Shown here piece after piece: positions 1 to 7,246 of a stretch of DNA of 7,837 bases. Source of the DNA: Alphaproteobacteria bacterium (GTDB lineage: Bacteria > Pseudomonadota > Alphaproteobacteria > RF32 > CAG-239). Under the pieces are notes generated by a model that did no database searches, was not told the DNA's origin, and worked only from the letters and a program-made list of their open reading frames with translations. Made by a program: the position numbers and the translations under genes. How positions within the stretch are numbered: position 1 is the first letter of the stretch; each line of letters starts with the position of its first letter. The DNA is taken from the NCBI GenBank assembly GCA_017557925.1, contig JAFYWO010000138.1, positions 1-7,837 on the forward strand, read 5' to 3'.

Positions 1-1904
1 ATAAACATTTCATACATTCTAAATGCATCTGCTCCATAAGCAGCAATTACTTCGTCGGGATTTACTACATTTCCACGAGATTTTGACATTTTTTCTCCGT
101 TTTCAGCCAAAATCATACCATGAGATGTTCTTTTGTTGTAAGGTTCCGGTGTTGGAACATATCCGCAGTCGCATAAGAATTTATGCCAAAAACGAGAATA
201 TAATAAGTGGAGAGTTGTATGCTCCATACCACCATTATACCAATCAACATTCATCCAATATTTTAAAGCTTCTTGACTTGCAAATTCTTTGTCATTATGA
301 GGGTCGCAATATCTCAAGAAATACCAAGAAGAACCAGCCCAGTTAGGCATAACATCTGTTTCTCTACGAGCACTTTTTCCGCATTTTGGACAAGTTGTGT
401 TAACCCAATCCAAAGCTTTAGCAAGAGGAGAATCTCCTTCATCATTTGGTAAAAAGTCGGTAATTTCAGGCAATGTCAAAGGTAGCTGATTTTCAGGAAC
501 AGGTTGCCATCCGCAATGTTCGCAATAAATCATTGGAATAGGTTCTCCCCAATAACGTTGACGAGAGAAAACCCAATCACGAAGTTTGAAGTTAACCTTT
601 GCTTCACCGATTCCTTTTTCTTTTGCAAATTCAATTGATTTCTTTATTGCTTCTTCTTTTCCTAAACCATCTAAAAACTCTGAATTGATATGTAAACCAT
701 CTTCTTCAAAAGCTTTTTCCGAAATATCGCCCCCATCTAAAACTTGAATGATAGGTAGGCCGAAAAGTTTTGCAAAGTCATAGTCACGTTGGTCATGCGC
801 AGGAACGGCCATAATAGCTCCTGTTCCATATCCGGTTAAAACATAGTCAGAGATAAAAATAGGAATAAGTTTTCCGTTAAAAGGATTCTTTGCCTTTATT
901 CCTTTTAATTCCACACCAGACTTAGAATCATTTGCAGTTCTTTGAAGATCAGATTTTTTAGCAGTTTCAGTAACGTATTTTTTTATGTCTTCAAAGTTAG
1001 AAAATCTGTCTTTTAATTCATTAACATAAGAGTGTTCAGGGGCCATAACCATATATGTAACGCCAAAAGATGTGTCAGGACGAGTTGTAAATACTCTGAG
1101 CTTTTTGCCTAACAAGTTGCCTTTGTCATCTGTTATCTCAAAATCAAGTTCTGCACCTTCCGATCTACCAATCCAATTTACTTGTTGAGATTTTACTCGG
1201 TCAATAAAGTCAACATTCTCTAAGTCATCAATAAGTCTGTCTGCATATTTTGTAATTGCAATCATCCACTGTTCCTTATTTTTGCGAACAACTTCTGCTC
1301 CACATCTTTCACAACAGCCGTTAACAACTTCTTCGTTAGCTAAACCAACTTTACATTGTGGACACCAATTTATTGCAATTTTGTCTTTGTAAGCCAAACC
1401 TTTTTCATAAAACTTTAAGAACATCCACTGAGTCCATTTGTAATATTCAGGGTCGCATGTATTAAAGCATCTGTCCCAATCAAAAGAAAGACCTATAGAT
1501 TTTAATTGGCGAGTAAAGTTTTTAATATTTTCCATCGTGGATATTGCAGGATGGATGCCAGTTTTTACCGCATAGTTTTCTGCAGGTAAACCGAAGGCAT
1601 CAAAACCCATAGGATATAAAACATTATATCCTTCCATTCTTTTTTTACGAACAATAACATCCAATGCAGTATAAGAACGAGGATGGCCGACATGAAGGCC
1701 TGCGCCTGACGGATAAGGAAACTCTACCAAAGCATAAAACTTTTCTTTGTTTTTATCTATTTCTACTTTATAAGCTTTTTCTTCATCCCATATATTTTGC
1801 CATTTACTTTCAACAGTCTTAAAATTATATCTATCTTCCAATTCCCAATCTTTTTTCCATTCTTCAAAAGTTTCTTTTCCGTTATATCTGGCATCACTAC
1901 CCAT
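1..1904 (-). CDS. leuS: Leucyl-tRNA synthetase, N-terminal 634 residues (3' end off the window)
   Basis: Class I aminoacyl-tRNA synthetase that charges tRNA-Leu with leucine in the cytoplasm. The reading frame is open from 1904 to the left edge. Seen in order: ATP-binding HVGH (the HIGH signature) at residues 71-74 after PYPSGAGL; a zinc-knuckle CPQC/CERC at 181-184 and 198-201; the threonine-rich editing motif TTRPDT at 273-278 and editing-site HDQRD with D371 and D374 in the CP1 domain; a second Cys pair set CEHC/CPKC at 461-464 and 505-508; and KMSKS at 605-609. Bacterial LeuRS is usually about 800-870 residues, so roughly 200-250 residues (most of the anticodon-binding and C-terminal domains) lie off the window. 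The start at 1904 is chosen because GAGGA lies 8 bases upstream; an in-frame ATG at 1919 lacks a ribosome site. HVGH lies about 20 residues later than in E. coli or Bacillus LeuRS as remembered, so there is an N-terminal extension. The gene follows mlaC after 95 AT-rich bases with no clear terminator or strong promoter. Confidence 0.97.
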   Translation of the reverse strand, partial: MGSDARYNGKETFEEWKKDWELEDRYNFKTVESKWQNIWDEEKAYKVEIDKNKEKFYALVEFPYPSGAGLHVGHPRSYTALDVIVRKKRMEGYNVLYPMGFDAFGLPAENYAVKTGIHPAISTMENIKNFTRQLKSIGLSFDWDRCFNTCDPEYYKWTQWMFLKFYEKGLAYKDKIAINWCPQCKVGLANEEVVNGCCERCGAEVVRKNKEQWMIAITKYADRLIDDLENVDFIDRVKSQQVNWIGRSEGAELDFEITDDKGNLLGKKLRVFTTRPDTSFGVTYMVMAPEHSYVNELKDRFSNFEDIKKYVTETAKKSDLQRTANDSKSGVELKGIKAKNPFNGKLIPIFISDYVLTGYGTGAIMAVPAHDQRDYDFAKLFGLPIIQVLDGGDISEKAFEEDGLHINSEFLDGLGKEEAIKKSIEFAKEKGIGEAKVNFKLRDWVFSRQRYWGEPIPMIYCEHCGWQPVPENQLPLTLPEITDFLPNDEGDSPLAKALDWVNTTCPKCGKSARRETDVMPNWAGSSWYFLRYCDPHNDKEFASQEALKYWMNVDWYNGGMEHTTLHLLYSRFWHKFLCDCGYVPTPEPYNKRTSHGMILAENGEKMSKSRGNVVNPDEVIAAYGADAFRMYEMF

Positions 1905-1912
1905 ATCAAAAA

Positions 1913-1917
1913 TCCTC
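1913..1917 (-). promoter_or_regulatory. Ribosome binding site deciding the leuS start
   Basis: GAGGA on the minus strand lies 8 bases before the ATG at 1904. It lies inside the longer reading frame that would start at the in-frame ATG at 1919. That upstream ATG has no purine-rich site before it, so the downstream ATG is preferred. Confidence 0.7.
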
Positions 1918-1999
1918 ATTATTCAAAGTTAGTGTTCTAATTTTACAAAACAATCTATCACAACGAAAAAAATATACAACAATTTTTAAAACTTTTTTA

Positions 2000-2671
2000 T
2001 TAAATTTTAGCATCAGATAAGTCTTTAACCATTTTTAAGGCGTCTTCATTTGCTACAACCTTGTCTTCTAATTTTTCCAAAAACCAATCAATTTGTTCGC
2101 CTTCTTCCATAATCATTTGATAGAATTTTTTTCTATATTCAATAACCATACTGATATTTGATATTTCAATATCAACAGCCTGTATTTTTCCTTTTTCTCC
2201 TCTTATGAGTTTGAATTCAACGGGTATTTTTTCAACCTCAATATTGTTTACTAATTTACTTGCATCAATTAAGCAATTAACTGTGGTAAATTTTGGGTTT
2301 TCCTTAATTTCGCTAATTTCAAAACCGATATCTGAAGAATTAAATTTTAGATTAAATCTTTTATACAAACTTAGAATATAACGTCTAAAAAGGATACTGT
2401 ATCTTCTTTTTTGTTCTTTGTTCATTTTTTTGCCGTATTTGCCGATAACAAACTTTGAAACATAATCAAGGTTAACATCTTCTAATAACATTCTGTCAAG
2501 AATGGAATGTTTTTCTATGATATTTGACATTCCCAACGTTTGTATCAGTTCGTGTCCTTTTTGGGTTGCCCAAATATGTGCCTCATTGCCAGGGACAGCA
2601 ATGTTTGTTGCAAAAGCATTGCTATAAAAGAAAAATAAACCTAAAAACAAAGAATATAAAAACTTAATCAT
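2000..2671 (-). CDS. mlaC: MlaC-like periplasmic phospholipid-binding protein (Ttg2D/MlaC family)
   Basis: A 223-residue secreted protein of the MlaC/toluene-tolerance Ttg2 family. In characterised systems MlaC carries phospholipids across the periplasm between the outer-membrane MlaA complex and the inner-membrane MlaFEDB transporter. Seen here: a signal peptide (short basic start, hydrophobic residues 4-18, likely cleavage after AFA at 19-21); the family's helical segment DYVSKFVIGKYGKKM followed by KEQKRRYSILFRRYI at about 69-99; and the C-terminal beta/alpha segment with VDIEISNISMVIEYRKKF at 166-183, matching the family pattern of V-x-I/V-x-G/N-x-S followed by a conserved YR and F. Length is typical (about 200-220). 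GGAG lies 7 bases before the ATG. No other mla gene is visible, so partners must be elsewhere if they exist. The related hopanoid-locus protein HpnM belongs to the same family and cannot be excluded. The gene appears to have its own promoter just after the upstream glycosyltransferase gene. Confidence 0.85.
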   Translation of the reverse strand: MIKFLYSLFLGLFFFYSNAFATNIAVPGNEAHIWATQKGHELIQTLGMSNIIEKHSILDRMLLEDVNLDYVSKFVIGKYGKKMNKEQKRRYSILFRRYILSLYKRFNLKFNSSDIGFEISEIKENPKFTTVNCLIDASKLVNNIEVEKIPVEFKLIRGEKGKIQAVDIEISNISMVIEYRKKFYQMIMEEGEQIDWFLEKLEDKVVANEDALKMVKDLSDAKI

Positions 2672-2697
2672 TCAGTTACTCCAAACATTACCCAAAA

Positions 2698-2726
2698 ATA
2701 GTATCATATTTTGGTTAAAAAATCAA
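2698..2726 (-). promoter_or_regulatory. Predicted sigma-70 promoter with extended -10 for mlaC
   Basis: On the minus strand TTGATT (2721-2726) is followed by an exact 17-base spacer and TACTAT (2698-2703). The two bases TG stand one base before the -10, giving an extended -10 (TGaTACTAT). It fits in the 59-base gap between the glycosyltransferase stop and mlaC, so transcription would start near 2691 and give a leader of about 20 bases carrying the GGAG ribosome site. This suggests mlaC can be expressed independently of the upstream genes. Confidence 0.6.
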
Positions 2727-2730
2727 TAAA

Positions 2731-4185
2731 TCATTTGAGTATAACAAGATTCTCAAAATCTGTTTTTTTGTATAGTATATTGATTATTTCGGGTATAAAT
2801 ACCTGTGAATACTTGGTTTCTCCATACATTCTTAAAGCCCTTAAATCAACATAGTTTTTAGTGTAAATAAATTTAGGTCTTTTGTTTATAACATCAACAT
2901 TTATATCTATTAGGTCTTTAACTCCGAACTCTTGTTCCATAACAGGTATAAGCATATCTAAACCAAACCAATAATAGTTGGCATCCTTTCTGTAAATGTT
3001 AAAATTTTTATCGTATCCGTTCATAATTATATCATTGTCAGAAGAGTTTTTATGAACATATTTTGCTAATTTATAATGCTCGTAGCTGTTATATTTATCG
3101 GAAGAATAAGCTAGAGTATTAAAGCTAATACCTAGTTTCAGAAATAAACCTAAAATTACAAAAAAGCTAATTATTTTATGAGATGGTAGGAGCTCTTTGG
3201 TAACAACAGATAAAACCAAAGAAAGCAAGAACACAAATAAAGTATAATAATTAGGGTGAGGGGAAAAATAAAAATTTCTCATAAAAAATTCAGCTAAAAA
3301 CAATAATGCAATAATCTTAAAATATATATTTTCCTTCTTAAAAAAATAAATAGAAAAAATAACTCCCAAAACATATATTCTAAACACAAGGTTTGATAAC
3401 CAAAAAGAGCCTCTGTCAAAATAGTAAACCAATGCTTGATTGAATCTGAAATTTAGAGCAAAATACTCAAAAAAAGTATCTTTACGAATTAAAAATAAAA
3501 CACATAAACCTACAAGAAGAATGGAAGGAAATGCCGCAATAATCACTTTTTTCAGTTTCATCTTTTTTGTAATAATCATATAAAGTAATATTACTTCTAC
3601 CACACACAACAATAAGCCTATTTTTTGTAAAAATAAAAGAGATATACTAAAGCACAAAAAGCTAATTATAAGGTGTTTTAAGGTGTTATTTTTTAAGTAA
3701 ACAAACCAGTAGTAAATGCCCATTATAAAAAAAAGATTCATAAAGATATCTGGTCTGAATTGATAAAAATTGTATATAGTGATTATATCACAAAGACTTA
3801 TAGCTAAAGCAAGCATCGCACCGGATTTATTTGTAAAAAATAAAGCAGTCTTATAAATAAAAAATAATGTAATTAAAGAAATTCCAAAGCTAATTCCACG
3901 CATTACATAAAAAATCATAACATCGTCATAAAATAAACTAACAATGGGGGCAGATATATACCACAATAAAGGATGATGATGTTCAAAAAAATCTTTGTAA
4001 GGAATTTGACCAATGCTAACAAGCCAAGAAGCATGTAAATGTTCAAACTCATCAACAATTTGAAAACCTGAATATATAGCTCCATATATCAAGACAAGCA
4101 TTGCCATATAAATAAAAATTTTTAATGCGTGGCAAAAAGCATTCTCATCAAAATCTTTTAGTTGATTTCTTAAAATATCAATCAT
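2731..4185 (-). CDS. GT-C fold membrane glycosyltransferase (GT39/PMT_2-like)
   Basis: A 484-residue integral inner-membrane protein, probably a polyprenyl-phosphate-sugar-dependent glycosyltransferase of the ArnT/PMT group. Seen here: a cytoplasmic N-terminus, a first membrane helix at about 20-41, then the periplasmic loop with an acidic DE pair (D45, E46), the signature region GQIPYKDFFEHHHPLL at 59-74, and about ten further hydrophobic helices between about 72 and 355. A mostly soluble C-terminal domain (about 360-484) probably faces the periplasm. The DE pair in the first loop is where family members place the catalytic acidic residue. In the family, a sugar is moved from an undecaprenyl-type carrier to lipid A, protein or another glycan on the periplasmic side; which acceptor applies here cannot be read. 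AGAAGG lies 10 bases before the ATG. It follows the FAD enzyme gene by 36 bases, suggesting a two-gene unit. It ends in TGA, whereas the other four visible stop codons are TAA. No GC-rich terminator follows. Confidence 0.8.
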   Translation of the reverse strand: MIDILRNQLKDFDENAFCHALKIFIYMAMLVLIYGAIYSGFQIVDEFEHLHASWLVSIGQIPYKDFFEHHHPLLWYISAPIVSLFYDDVMIFYVMRGISFGISLITLFFIYKTALFFTNKSGAMLALAISLCDIITIYNFYQFRPDIFMNLFFIMGIYYWFVYLKNNTLKHLIISFLCFSISLLFLQKIGLLLCVVEVILLYMIITKKMKLKKVIIAAFPSILLVGLCVLFLIRKDTFFEYFALNFRFNQALVYYFDRGSFWLSNLVFRIYVLGVIFSIYFFKKENIYFKIIALLFLAEFFMRNFYFSPHPNYYTLFVFLLSLVLSVVTKELLPSHKIISFFVILGLFLKLGISFNTLAYSSDKYNSYEHYKLAKYVHKNSSDNDIIMNGYDKNFNIYRKDANYYWFGLDMLIPVMEQEFGVKDLIDINVDVINKRPKFIYTKNYVDLRALRMYGETKYSQVFIPEIINILYKKTDFENLVILK

Positions 4186-4211
4186 AATTTTTTTACCTTC
4201 TTATTTATAGG

Positions 4212-4234
4212 AAAAGCGGTTTTAAACCGCTTTT
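4212..4234 (-). terminator. Intercistronic hairpin enclosing the stop codon of the FAD enzyme gene
   Basis: A 9-bp perfect stem (AAAAGCGGT / ACCGCTTTT) with a 5-base loop. On the minus strand the 5' arm is formed by the last codons of the upstream gene and the TAA stop (4224-4222) lies in the loop. The T-run on the minus strand is only four bases before CC, whereas the plus strand has six T. It may be a weak terminator, a 3'-end stabilising structure between the two genes, or a stop for antisense transcription. Confidence 0.55.
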
Positions 4235-5787
4235 TTCTCCTCGTGGTAATCAGATTCCGTATTTACGGACCAAATATCTTCACGGTCTGAACAATTACCT
4301 AAAATAAAATCAACCGTTTTCATTGCGGCCAATGTAGAGTGATCCATATTATTGTATCTGTGCATACCATTTCTGCCAACAAGGTATAAGTTTTTTATGT
4401 TGTTTACATAATTTTTTATTTCATCAAACCTATCATACGTTCCAAAATAAGCTGGATAAGCTTTTTTTACTTTATGTGTATATGCATCTCTTACATCGTC
4501 TTTATCAAAGATACCGATTTTTTGTGCTTCATCTATTGCAAATTCAATAAATGTTTTATCACTATCTGTCCAAATATGGTCTTTTTCATTACAGAAATAT
4601 TCAAGTCCGATCCAAACTTTATTTTTGAAATCATCCACCAAATAAGGGCTCCAGTTATTAAATACCTGTATACGTCCCAATTTAACTTCTCTTTCTTGAA
4701 CATAAATCCAAGTATCAGGGACTATATTATTAACTGTTTTTATTGCTGTATTATTTTTTAATTTCAGTTTATCTAAAAGAACTCCTACGACTCTGAAATC
4801 ACGATACATTAAGCCTTTTGCTACTTCTGTAATATTTTCTGGAATGTCATTCATCGATTCTATCAAGTCTTTAACAGGCATTGTAGATATAAAAATATCT
4901 CCTTCATAAACTTTTTTGTATCCTTTTTCATTAGTTGTTTCAACCGCAACTATTTTGTTATCTTCTTTAATTATGCGAGTTACTTTTTCATTAAAATAAA
5001 TTTTACCGCCTTTATCTTCTATCATTTGAGCAACATTTTGCCATAAATGACCAGGGCCGAATTTAGGATAAAAGAAACTTTCTATAAAACTTGTTTCAAT
5101 CGCTCCACCTTTTTTACCGCTGATATTTTTTAATATCTGCTTAATTACTTTGAGTATGGATATTCCCTTGATTCGCTGTGCTCCCCATTCGGCAGAAATT
5201 TTATTACAATCAATGCCCCAAAGTTTTTCTGTATAGTCTTTGAAAAAAGTAAGATATAATTCTTTACCGAAACGGTTAATCATAAAATCTTCCAATGACT
5301 TTTCTTCTTTAATAGGGAAAATAAGCGCTTTCATATATGAACAACCAATCCTAAACATTCTCCATAGGCCAAGACCTTTTATAGTATCCATATTAAGGCT
5401 TACAGGATAGCTGAAAAATGTTTTTAGATAATAAATGCGAGAAAGTCTGTTGCGTTTTAGCATTACCTTGTCTGTTTTTTCAGGATTAGGTGCTTTTTTT
5501 AATTTAGAAAGCTCTATTTCTCTATTGAGCAGTTTGTCATCTTTAGATGGTTTTCCTTGTAAAGGCAATATATCAAGCCACCAATTCATAACCCTGTCTG
5601 ATTTAGAGAAAAATCTATGTCCACCCATATCTATTTTATTGTTTTTATAATCAAGAGTAGCACTTATTCCGCCTACAAAATCATTTTCTTCCAGTATGAC
5701 TGGTATTATGTCTGAACGTTCAAGTAATTCATAAGCAGAGGTTAAACCGGCAGGACCTGCGCCTATAATGATAGCTTTTTTAGTCAT
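4222..5787 (-). CDS. FAD-dependent oxidoreductase of the HemY / UDP-galactopyranose mutase-like superfamily
   Basis: A 521-residue flavoprotein without signal peptide or membrane helices. Seen here: the N-terminal Rossmann dinucleotide site GAGPAG at 9-14 ending the second strand with acidic EE at 33-34; VGGIS at 38-42; MGGHRFFSK at 54-62, typical of this superfamily; a segment [15 protein letters not shown] at 177-191 like that in Glf-type mutases; and the C-terminal FAD-contact motif [16 protein letters not shown] at 469-484. Residues 75-115 form a lysine-rich, charged stretch. At 521 residues it is longer than classical UDP-galactopyranose mutase (about 370-390), so I do not call it glf. 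Protein families of this size are commonly labelled only as NAD(P)/FAD-dependent oxidoreductase or HemY-like. A heme-pathway role seems unlikely because the next gene is a membrane glycosyltransferase, pointing instead to a sugar-nucleotide or lipid-linked sugar. The start at 5787 is chosen because AAGGAG lies 8 bases upstream; a 47-codon upstream extension is AT-rich and unlike the family. The stop lies inside a hairpin. Confidence 0.85.
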   Translation of the reverse strand: MTKKAIIIGAGPAGLTSAYELLERSDIIPVILEENDFVGGISATLDYKNNKIDMGGHRFFSKSDRVMNWWLDILPLQGKPSKDDKLLNREIELSKLKKAPNPEKTDKVMLKRNRLSRIYYLKTFFSYPVSLNMDTIKGLGLWRMFRIGCSYMKALIFPIKEEKSLEDFMINRFGKELYLTFFKDYTEKLWGIDCNKISAEWGAQRIKGISILKVIKQILKNISGKKGGAIETSFIESFFYPKFGPGHLWQNVAQMIEDKGGKIYFNEKVTRIIKEDNKIVAVETTNEKGYKKVYEGDIFISTMPVKDLIESMNDIPENITEVAKGLMYRDFRVVGVLLDKLKLKNNTAIKTVNNIVPDTWIYVQEREVKLGRIQVFNNWSPYLVDDFKNKVWIGLEYFCNEKDHIWTDSDKTFIEFAIDEAQKIGIFDKDDVRDAYTHKVKKAYPAYFGTYDRFDEIKNYVNNIKNLYLVGRNGMHRYNNMDHSTLAAMKTVDFILGNCSDREDIWSVNTESDYHEEKKAV

Positions 5788-5795
5788 AAATTCTA

Positions 5796-5801
5796 CTCCT
5801 T
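5796..5801 (-). promoter_or_regulatory. Ribosome binding site deciding the FAD enzyme start
   Basis: AAGGAG on the minus strand, 8 bases before the ATG at 5787, within the purine-rich run AGGAAGGAG. It selects the start that places the Rossmann strand at residues 4-9, and rejects a 47-codon longer frame that begins at 5928 inside the hairpin after pgk. Confidence 0.85.
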
Positions 5802-5861
5802 CCTCTATTAACAGATAATATATACTTATCAGATATAAAATATTTTTGCAATAATTTGAGT

Positions 5862-5890
5862 ATAATATGTTAATATTAAAAAACTTTAAA
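5862..5890 (-). promoter_or_regulatory. Possible promoter for the FAD enzyme / glycosyltransferase pair
   Basis: In the AT-rich gap after pgk, the minus strand has TTTAAA (5885-5890), a 17-base spacer and TATTAT (5862-5867). The overlapping TATACT (5859-5864) is an alternative -10. The gap between pgk and this gene is 171 bases with a hairpin next to pgk, so a promoter is expected here. The region is so AT-rich that several hexamer pairs could be proposed, and this one is only the best spaced. Confidence 0.3.
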
Positions 5891-5911
5891 AAATTAGAAT
5901 TTATATCAAGA

Positions 5912-5933
5912 AAGGAGTGGTTTCCCACTCCTT
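5912..5933 (-). terminator. Hairpin terminator after pgk
   Basis: A 9-bp perfect stem (AAGGAGTGG / CCACTCCTT) closing on a four-base GAAA loop on the minus strand, a GNRA tetraloop. It begins 25 bases beyond the pgk stop. The T-run on the minus strand is broken (TTTCTTG), while on the plus strand the stem is followed by AAC and seven T, so it could also stop transcription from the opposite side. It most likely ends the gap-pgk transcript. Confidence 0.7.
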
Positions 5934-5958
5934 AACTTTTTTTATTATAGATGAAAAA

Positions 5959-7170
5959 TTATTTTTTCATAACTTGAACACCAGGAAGTTCTTTGCCTTC
6001 CATCCACTCCAAGAAAGCGCCCCCTGCAGTGGAAATATAGGTGAATTTATTTGCAACACCAGCATTTTCTAAAGCAGAAACTGTATCGCCACCACCAGCA
6101 ACAGATGTTAGTTTTCCTTCTTCTGTTAATTTAGCTGCGTGCTCAGCAACAGCATTTGTTGCCTTATCAAAAGGTTTCATTTCAAATACACCTAAAGGAC
6201 CATTCCAAACTAAAGTTTTGCATTCATCAAGTTTTGCATTGATAGCTTCAATAGTTTTTGCACCTACATCAAGAAGGCTCCAACCTGTTTGTGGAATGTC
6301 ACTTAATTCAACGGTTTTATGTTCAGCCATTGGTTTAAATTCTTTAGATACAACAACATCTTTAGGTAAAATAATTTCGCAATTATTAGCCTTTGCAGTT
6401 GCCATAATCTCTTTTGCTGTATCAAGCATATCCATTTGAACCAAAGAGTTTTCTTCATTGATTGTATCAATACCGTTTGCTTTCATGAATGTATGAGCCA
6501 TACCGCCGGAAATAACAAGTTTATCAACCTTTTTAACCAAGTTGTTTAATAAGTCTAATTTAGTAGAAACTTTAGAGCCGCCAACTACTGCAATTAAAGG
6601 TCTCACAGGATTGTTTAATCCGGTAGATAAAGCATTAACTTCTTCAGCCATCAAAAGTCCCATAGAAGAAGGACGTTGTTTTGCTGCAGCAACCATAGAA
6701 GCGTGTGCTCTGTGAGCTGTAGAGAATGCGTCAGATACATACACATCACAAACTTTAACTAATTCTTTTGCGAAAGTTTCATCGCCTTTCTTTTCTTCAT
6801 TATAAAAGCGTAAGTTTTCTAAAAGTAAAATTTCATCATTAGACATATTTTTAACGGTATTTTCAACAACTTCACCAATACAGTCTTCAACAAAAACAAC
6901 TTTTTTACCTAAAGCTTTTTCTAAATCTTTTACGATATGAGAAAGTGAATTTTTCATGTCGCCTTTTCCTTCTGGTCTTCCAAAGTGTGAAATAACAACA
7001 ACTTTAGCACCTTTTTCCATTAAGTTTTTAATGGTTGGAACGGTTCTGTCTATTCTTGCTGTGTTAGTTACGTTGAAGTTCTCATCCATAGGAACGTTAA
7101 GGTCTGCTCTTAACATTGCAACTTTACCGGACAAATCACCTAAATCTTCAATTGTTTTGTATTCTGTCAT
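5959..7170 (-). CDS. pgk: Phosphoglycerate kinase
   Basis: Glycolytic enzyme interconverting 1,3-bisphosphoglycerate plus ADP and 3-phosphoglycerate plus ATP in the cytoplasm. The 403 residues match the usual bacterial length of about 390-400. Seen in order: RADLNVP at 21-27 and SHFGRP at 61-66 (substrate site), LLENLRF at 116-122, SDAFSTAHRAHAS at 146-158, VVGGSKVSTK at 195-204 (start of the nucleotide domain), GPLGVFE at 324-330, AGGGDT at 358-363 and GGAFLEWMEGKELPG at 383-397. The start at 7170 is chosen because AGAGGA lies 7 bases upstream and MTEYKTIEDL begins like other Pgk proteins. A 19-codon upstream extension would run through the intergenic hairpin. It lies 76 bases after gap, the usual glycolytic neighbour. 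The AHRAHAS and C-terminal segments resemble alphaproteobacterial Pgk as I remember it. Confidence 0.98.
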   Translation of the reverse strand: MTEYKTIEDLGDLSGKVAMLRADLNVPMDENFNVTNTARIDRTVPTIKNLMEKGAKVVVISHFGRPEGKGDMKNSLSHIVKDLEKALGKKVVFVEDCIGEVVENTVKNMSNDEILLLENLRFYNEEKKGDETFAKELVKVCDVYVSDAFSTAHRAHASMVAAAKQRPSSMGLLMAEEVNALSTGLNNPVRPLIAVVGGSKVSTKLDLLNNLVKKVDKLVISGGMAHTFMKANGIDTINEENSLVQMDMLDTAKEIMATAKANNCEIILPKDVVVSKEFKPMAEHKTVELSDIPQTGWSLLDVGAKTIEAINAKLDECKTLVWNGPLGVFEMKPFDKATNAVAEHAAKLTEEGKLTSVAGGGDTVSALENAGVANKFTYISTAGGAFLEWMEGKELPGVQVMKK

Positions 7171-7177
7171 AAATTTT

Positions 7178-7183
7178 TCCTCT
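7178..7183 (-). promoter_or_regulatory. Ribosome binding site deciding the pgk start
   Basis: AGAGGA on the minus strand, 7 bases before the ATG at 7170. It begins only three bases after the T-rich run of the preceding hairpin, so there is no room for a promoter between hairpin and gene. Confidence 0.85.
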
Positions 7184-7192
7184 AAATAAAAA

Positions 7193-7241
7193 ATCCCTGC
7201 GTCAAAAAGGCACAACAAAATAGCCACTCTAACGCAGGGAT
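7193..7241 (-). terminator. Long-stem hairpin with T-run between gap and pgk
   Basis: The minus strand carries a perfect 10-base inverted repeat (ATCCCTGCGT at 7241-7232, ACGCAGGGAT at 7202-7193). The interior extends it: five A-U or G-U pairs (UAGAG with UUUUG), a U-U mismatch, then GGC with GCC, giving about 18 paired positions around an 11-base loop. Six T, counting the last stem base, end the structure at 7188, giving the form of an intrinsic terminator. It starts 5 bases after the gap stop and ends just before the pgk ribosome site. It may partially terminate the gap transcript, stabilise gap mRNA, or mark a processing site, making gap more abundant than pgk. Confidence 0.8.
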
Positions 7242-7246
7242 AGATA

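Noticed and set aside
23..346. A 107-codon plus-strand open frame inside leuS
   Set aside because: It lies opposite the KMSKS-containing part of LeuRS, has no recognisable domain and no ribosome site; it is a shadow of the real gene.
1905..1999. A leuS promoter, for example TAAAAT with a TTTCGT -35
   Set aside because: Several weak hexamers exist in this AT-rich gap, none with a good -35 at 16-18 bases, so no specific promoter can be supported; read-through from mlaC is equally possible.
4474..4761. A 95-codon plus-strand open frame, cysteine- and phenylalanine-rich
   Set aside because: It is fully antisense to the FAD enzyme, and its composition follows from complementing an AT-rich coding sequence.
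5435..5650. A 71-codon plus-strand open frame opposite the FAD enzyme gene
   Set aside because: Fully antisense to the charged stretch and GGHRFFSK region of the flavoprotein; no ribosome site or domain support.
4222..5787. Naming the flavoprotein glf or hemY
   Set aside because: FAD-binding motifs fit the superfamily, but length and the charged stretch differ from classical Glf, and the neighbourhood gives no support for heme synthesis.
5788..5928. A 47-codon N-terminal extension of the FAD enzyme
   Set aside because: The extension starts inside the hairpin after pgk, reads as AT-rich filler, and the true start has a strong AAGGAG at good spacing.
6041..6439. A 132-codon plus-strand open frame opposite pgk, and a second at 6956-7189
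   Set aside because: Both are antisense to highly conserved Pgk motifs. Long antisense frames are common opposite strongly biased genes.
7171..7227. A 19-codon N-terminal extension of Pgk
   Set aside because: It would be translated from the loop and 3' arm of the gap-pgk hairpin; the ATG at 7170 has AGAGGA at 7 bases and matches the family's N-terminus.
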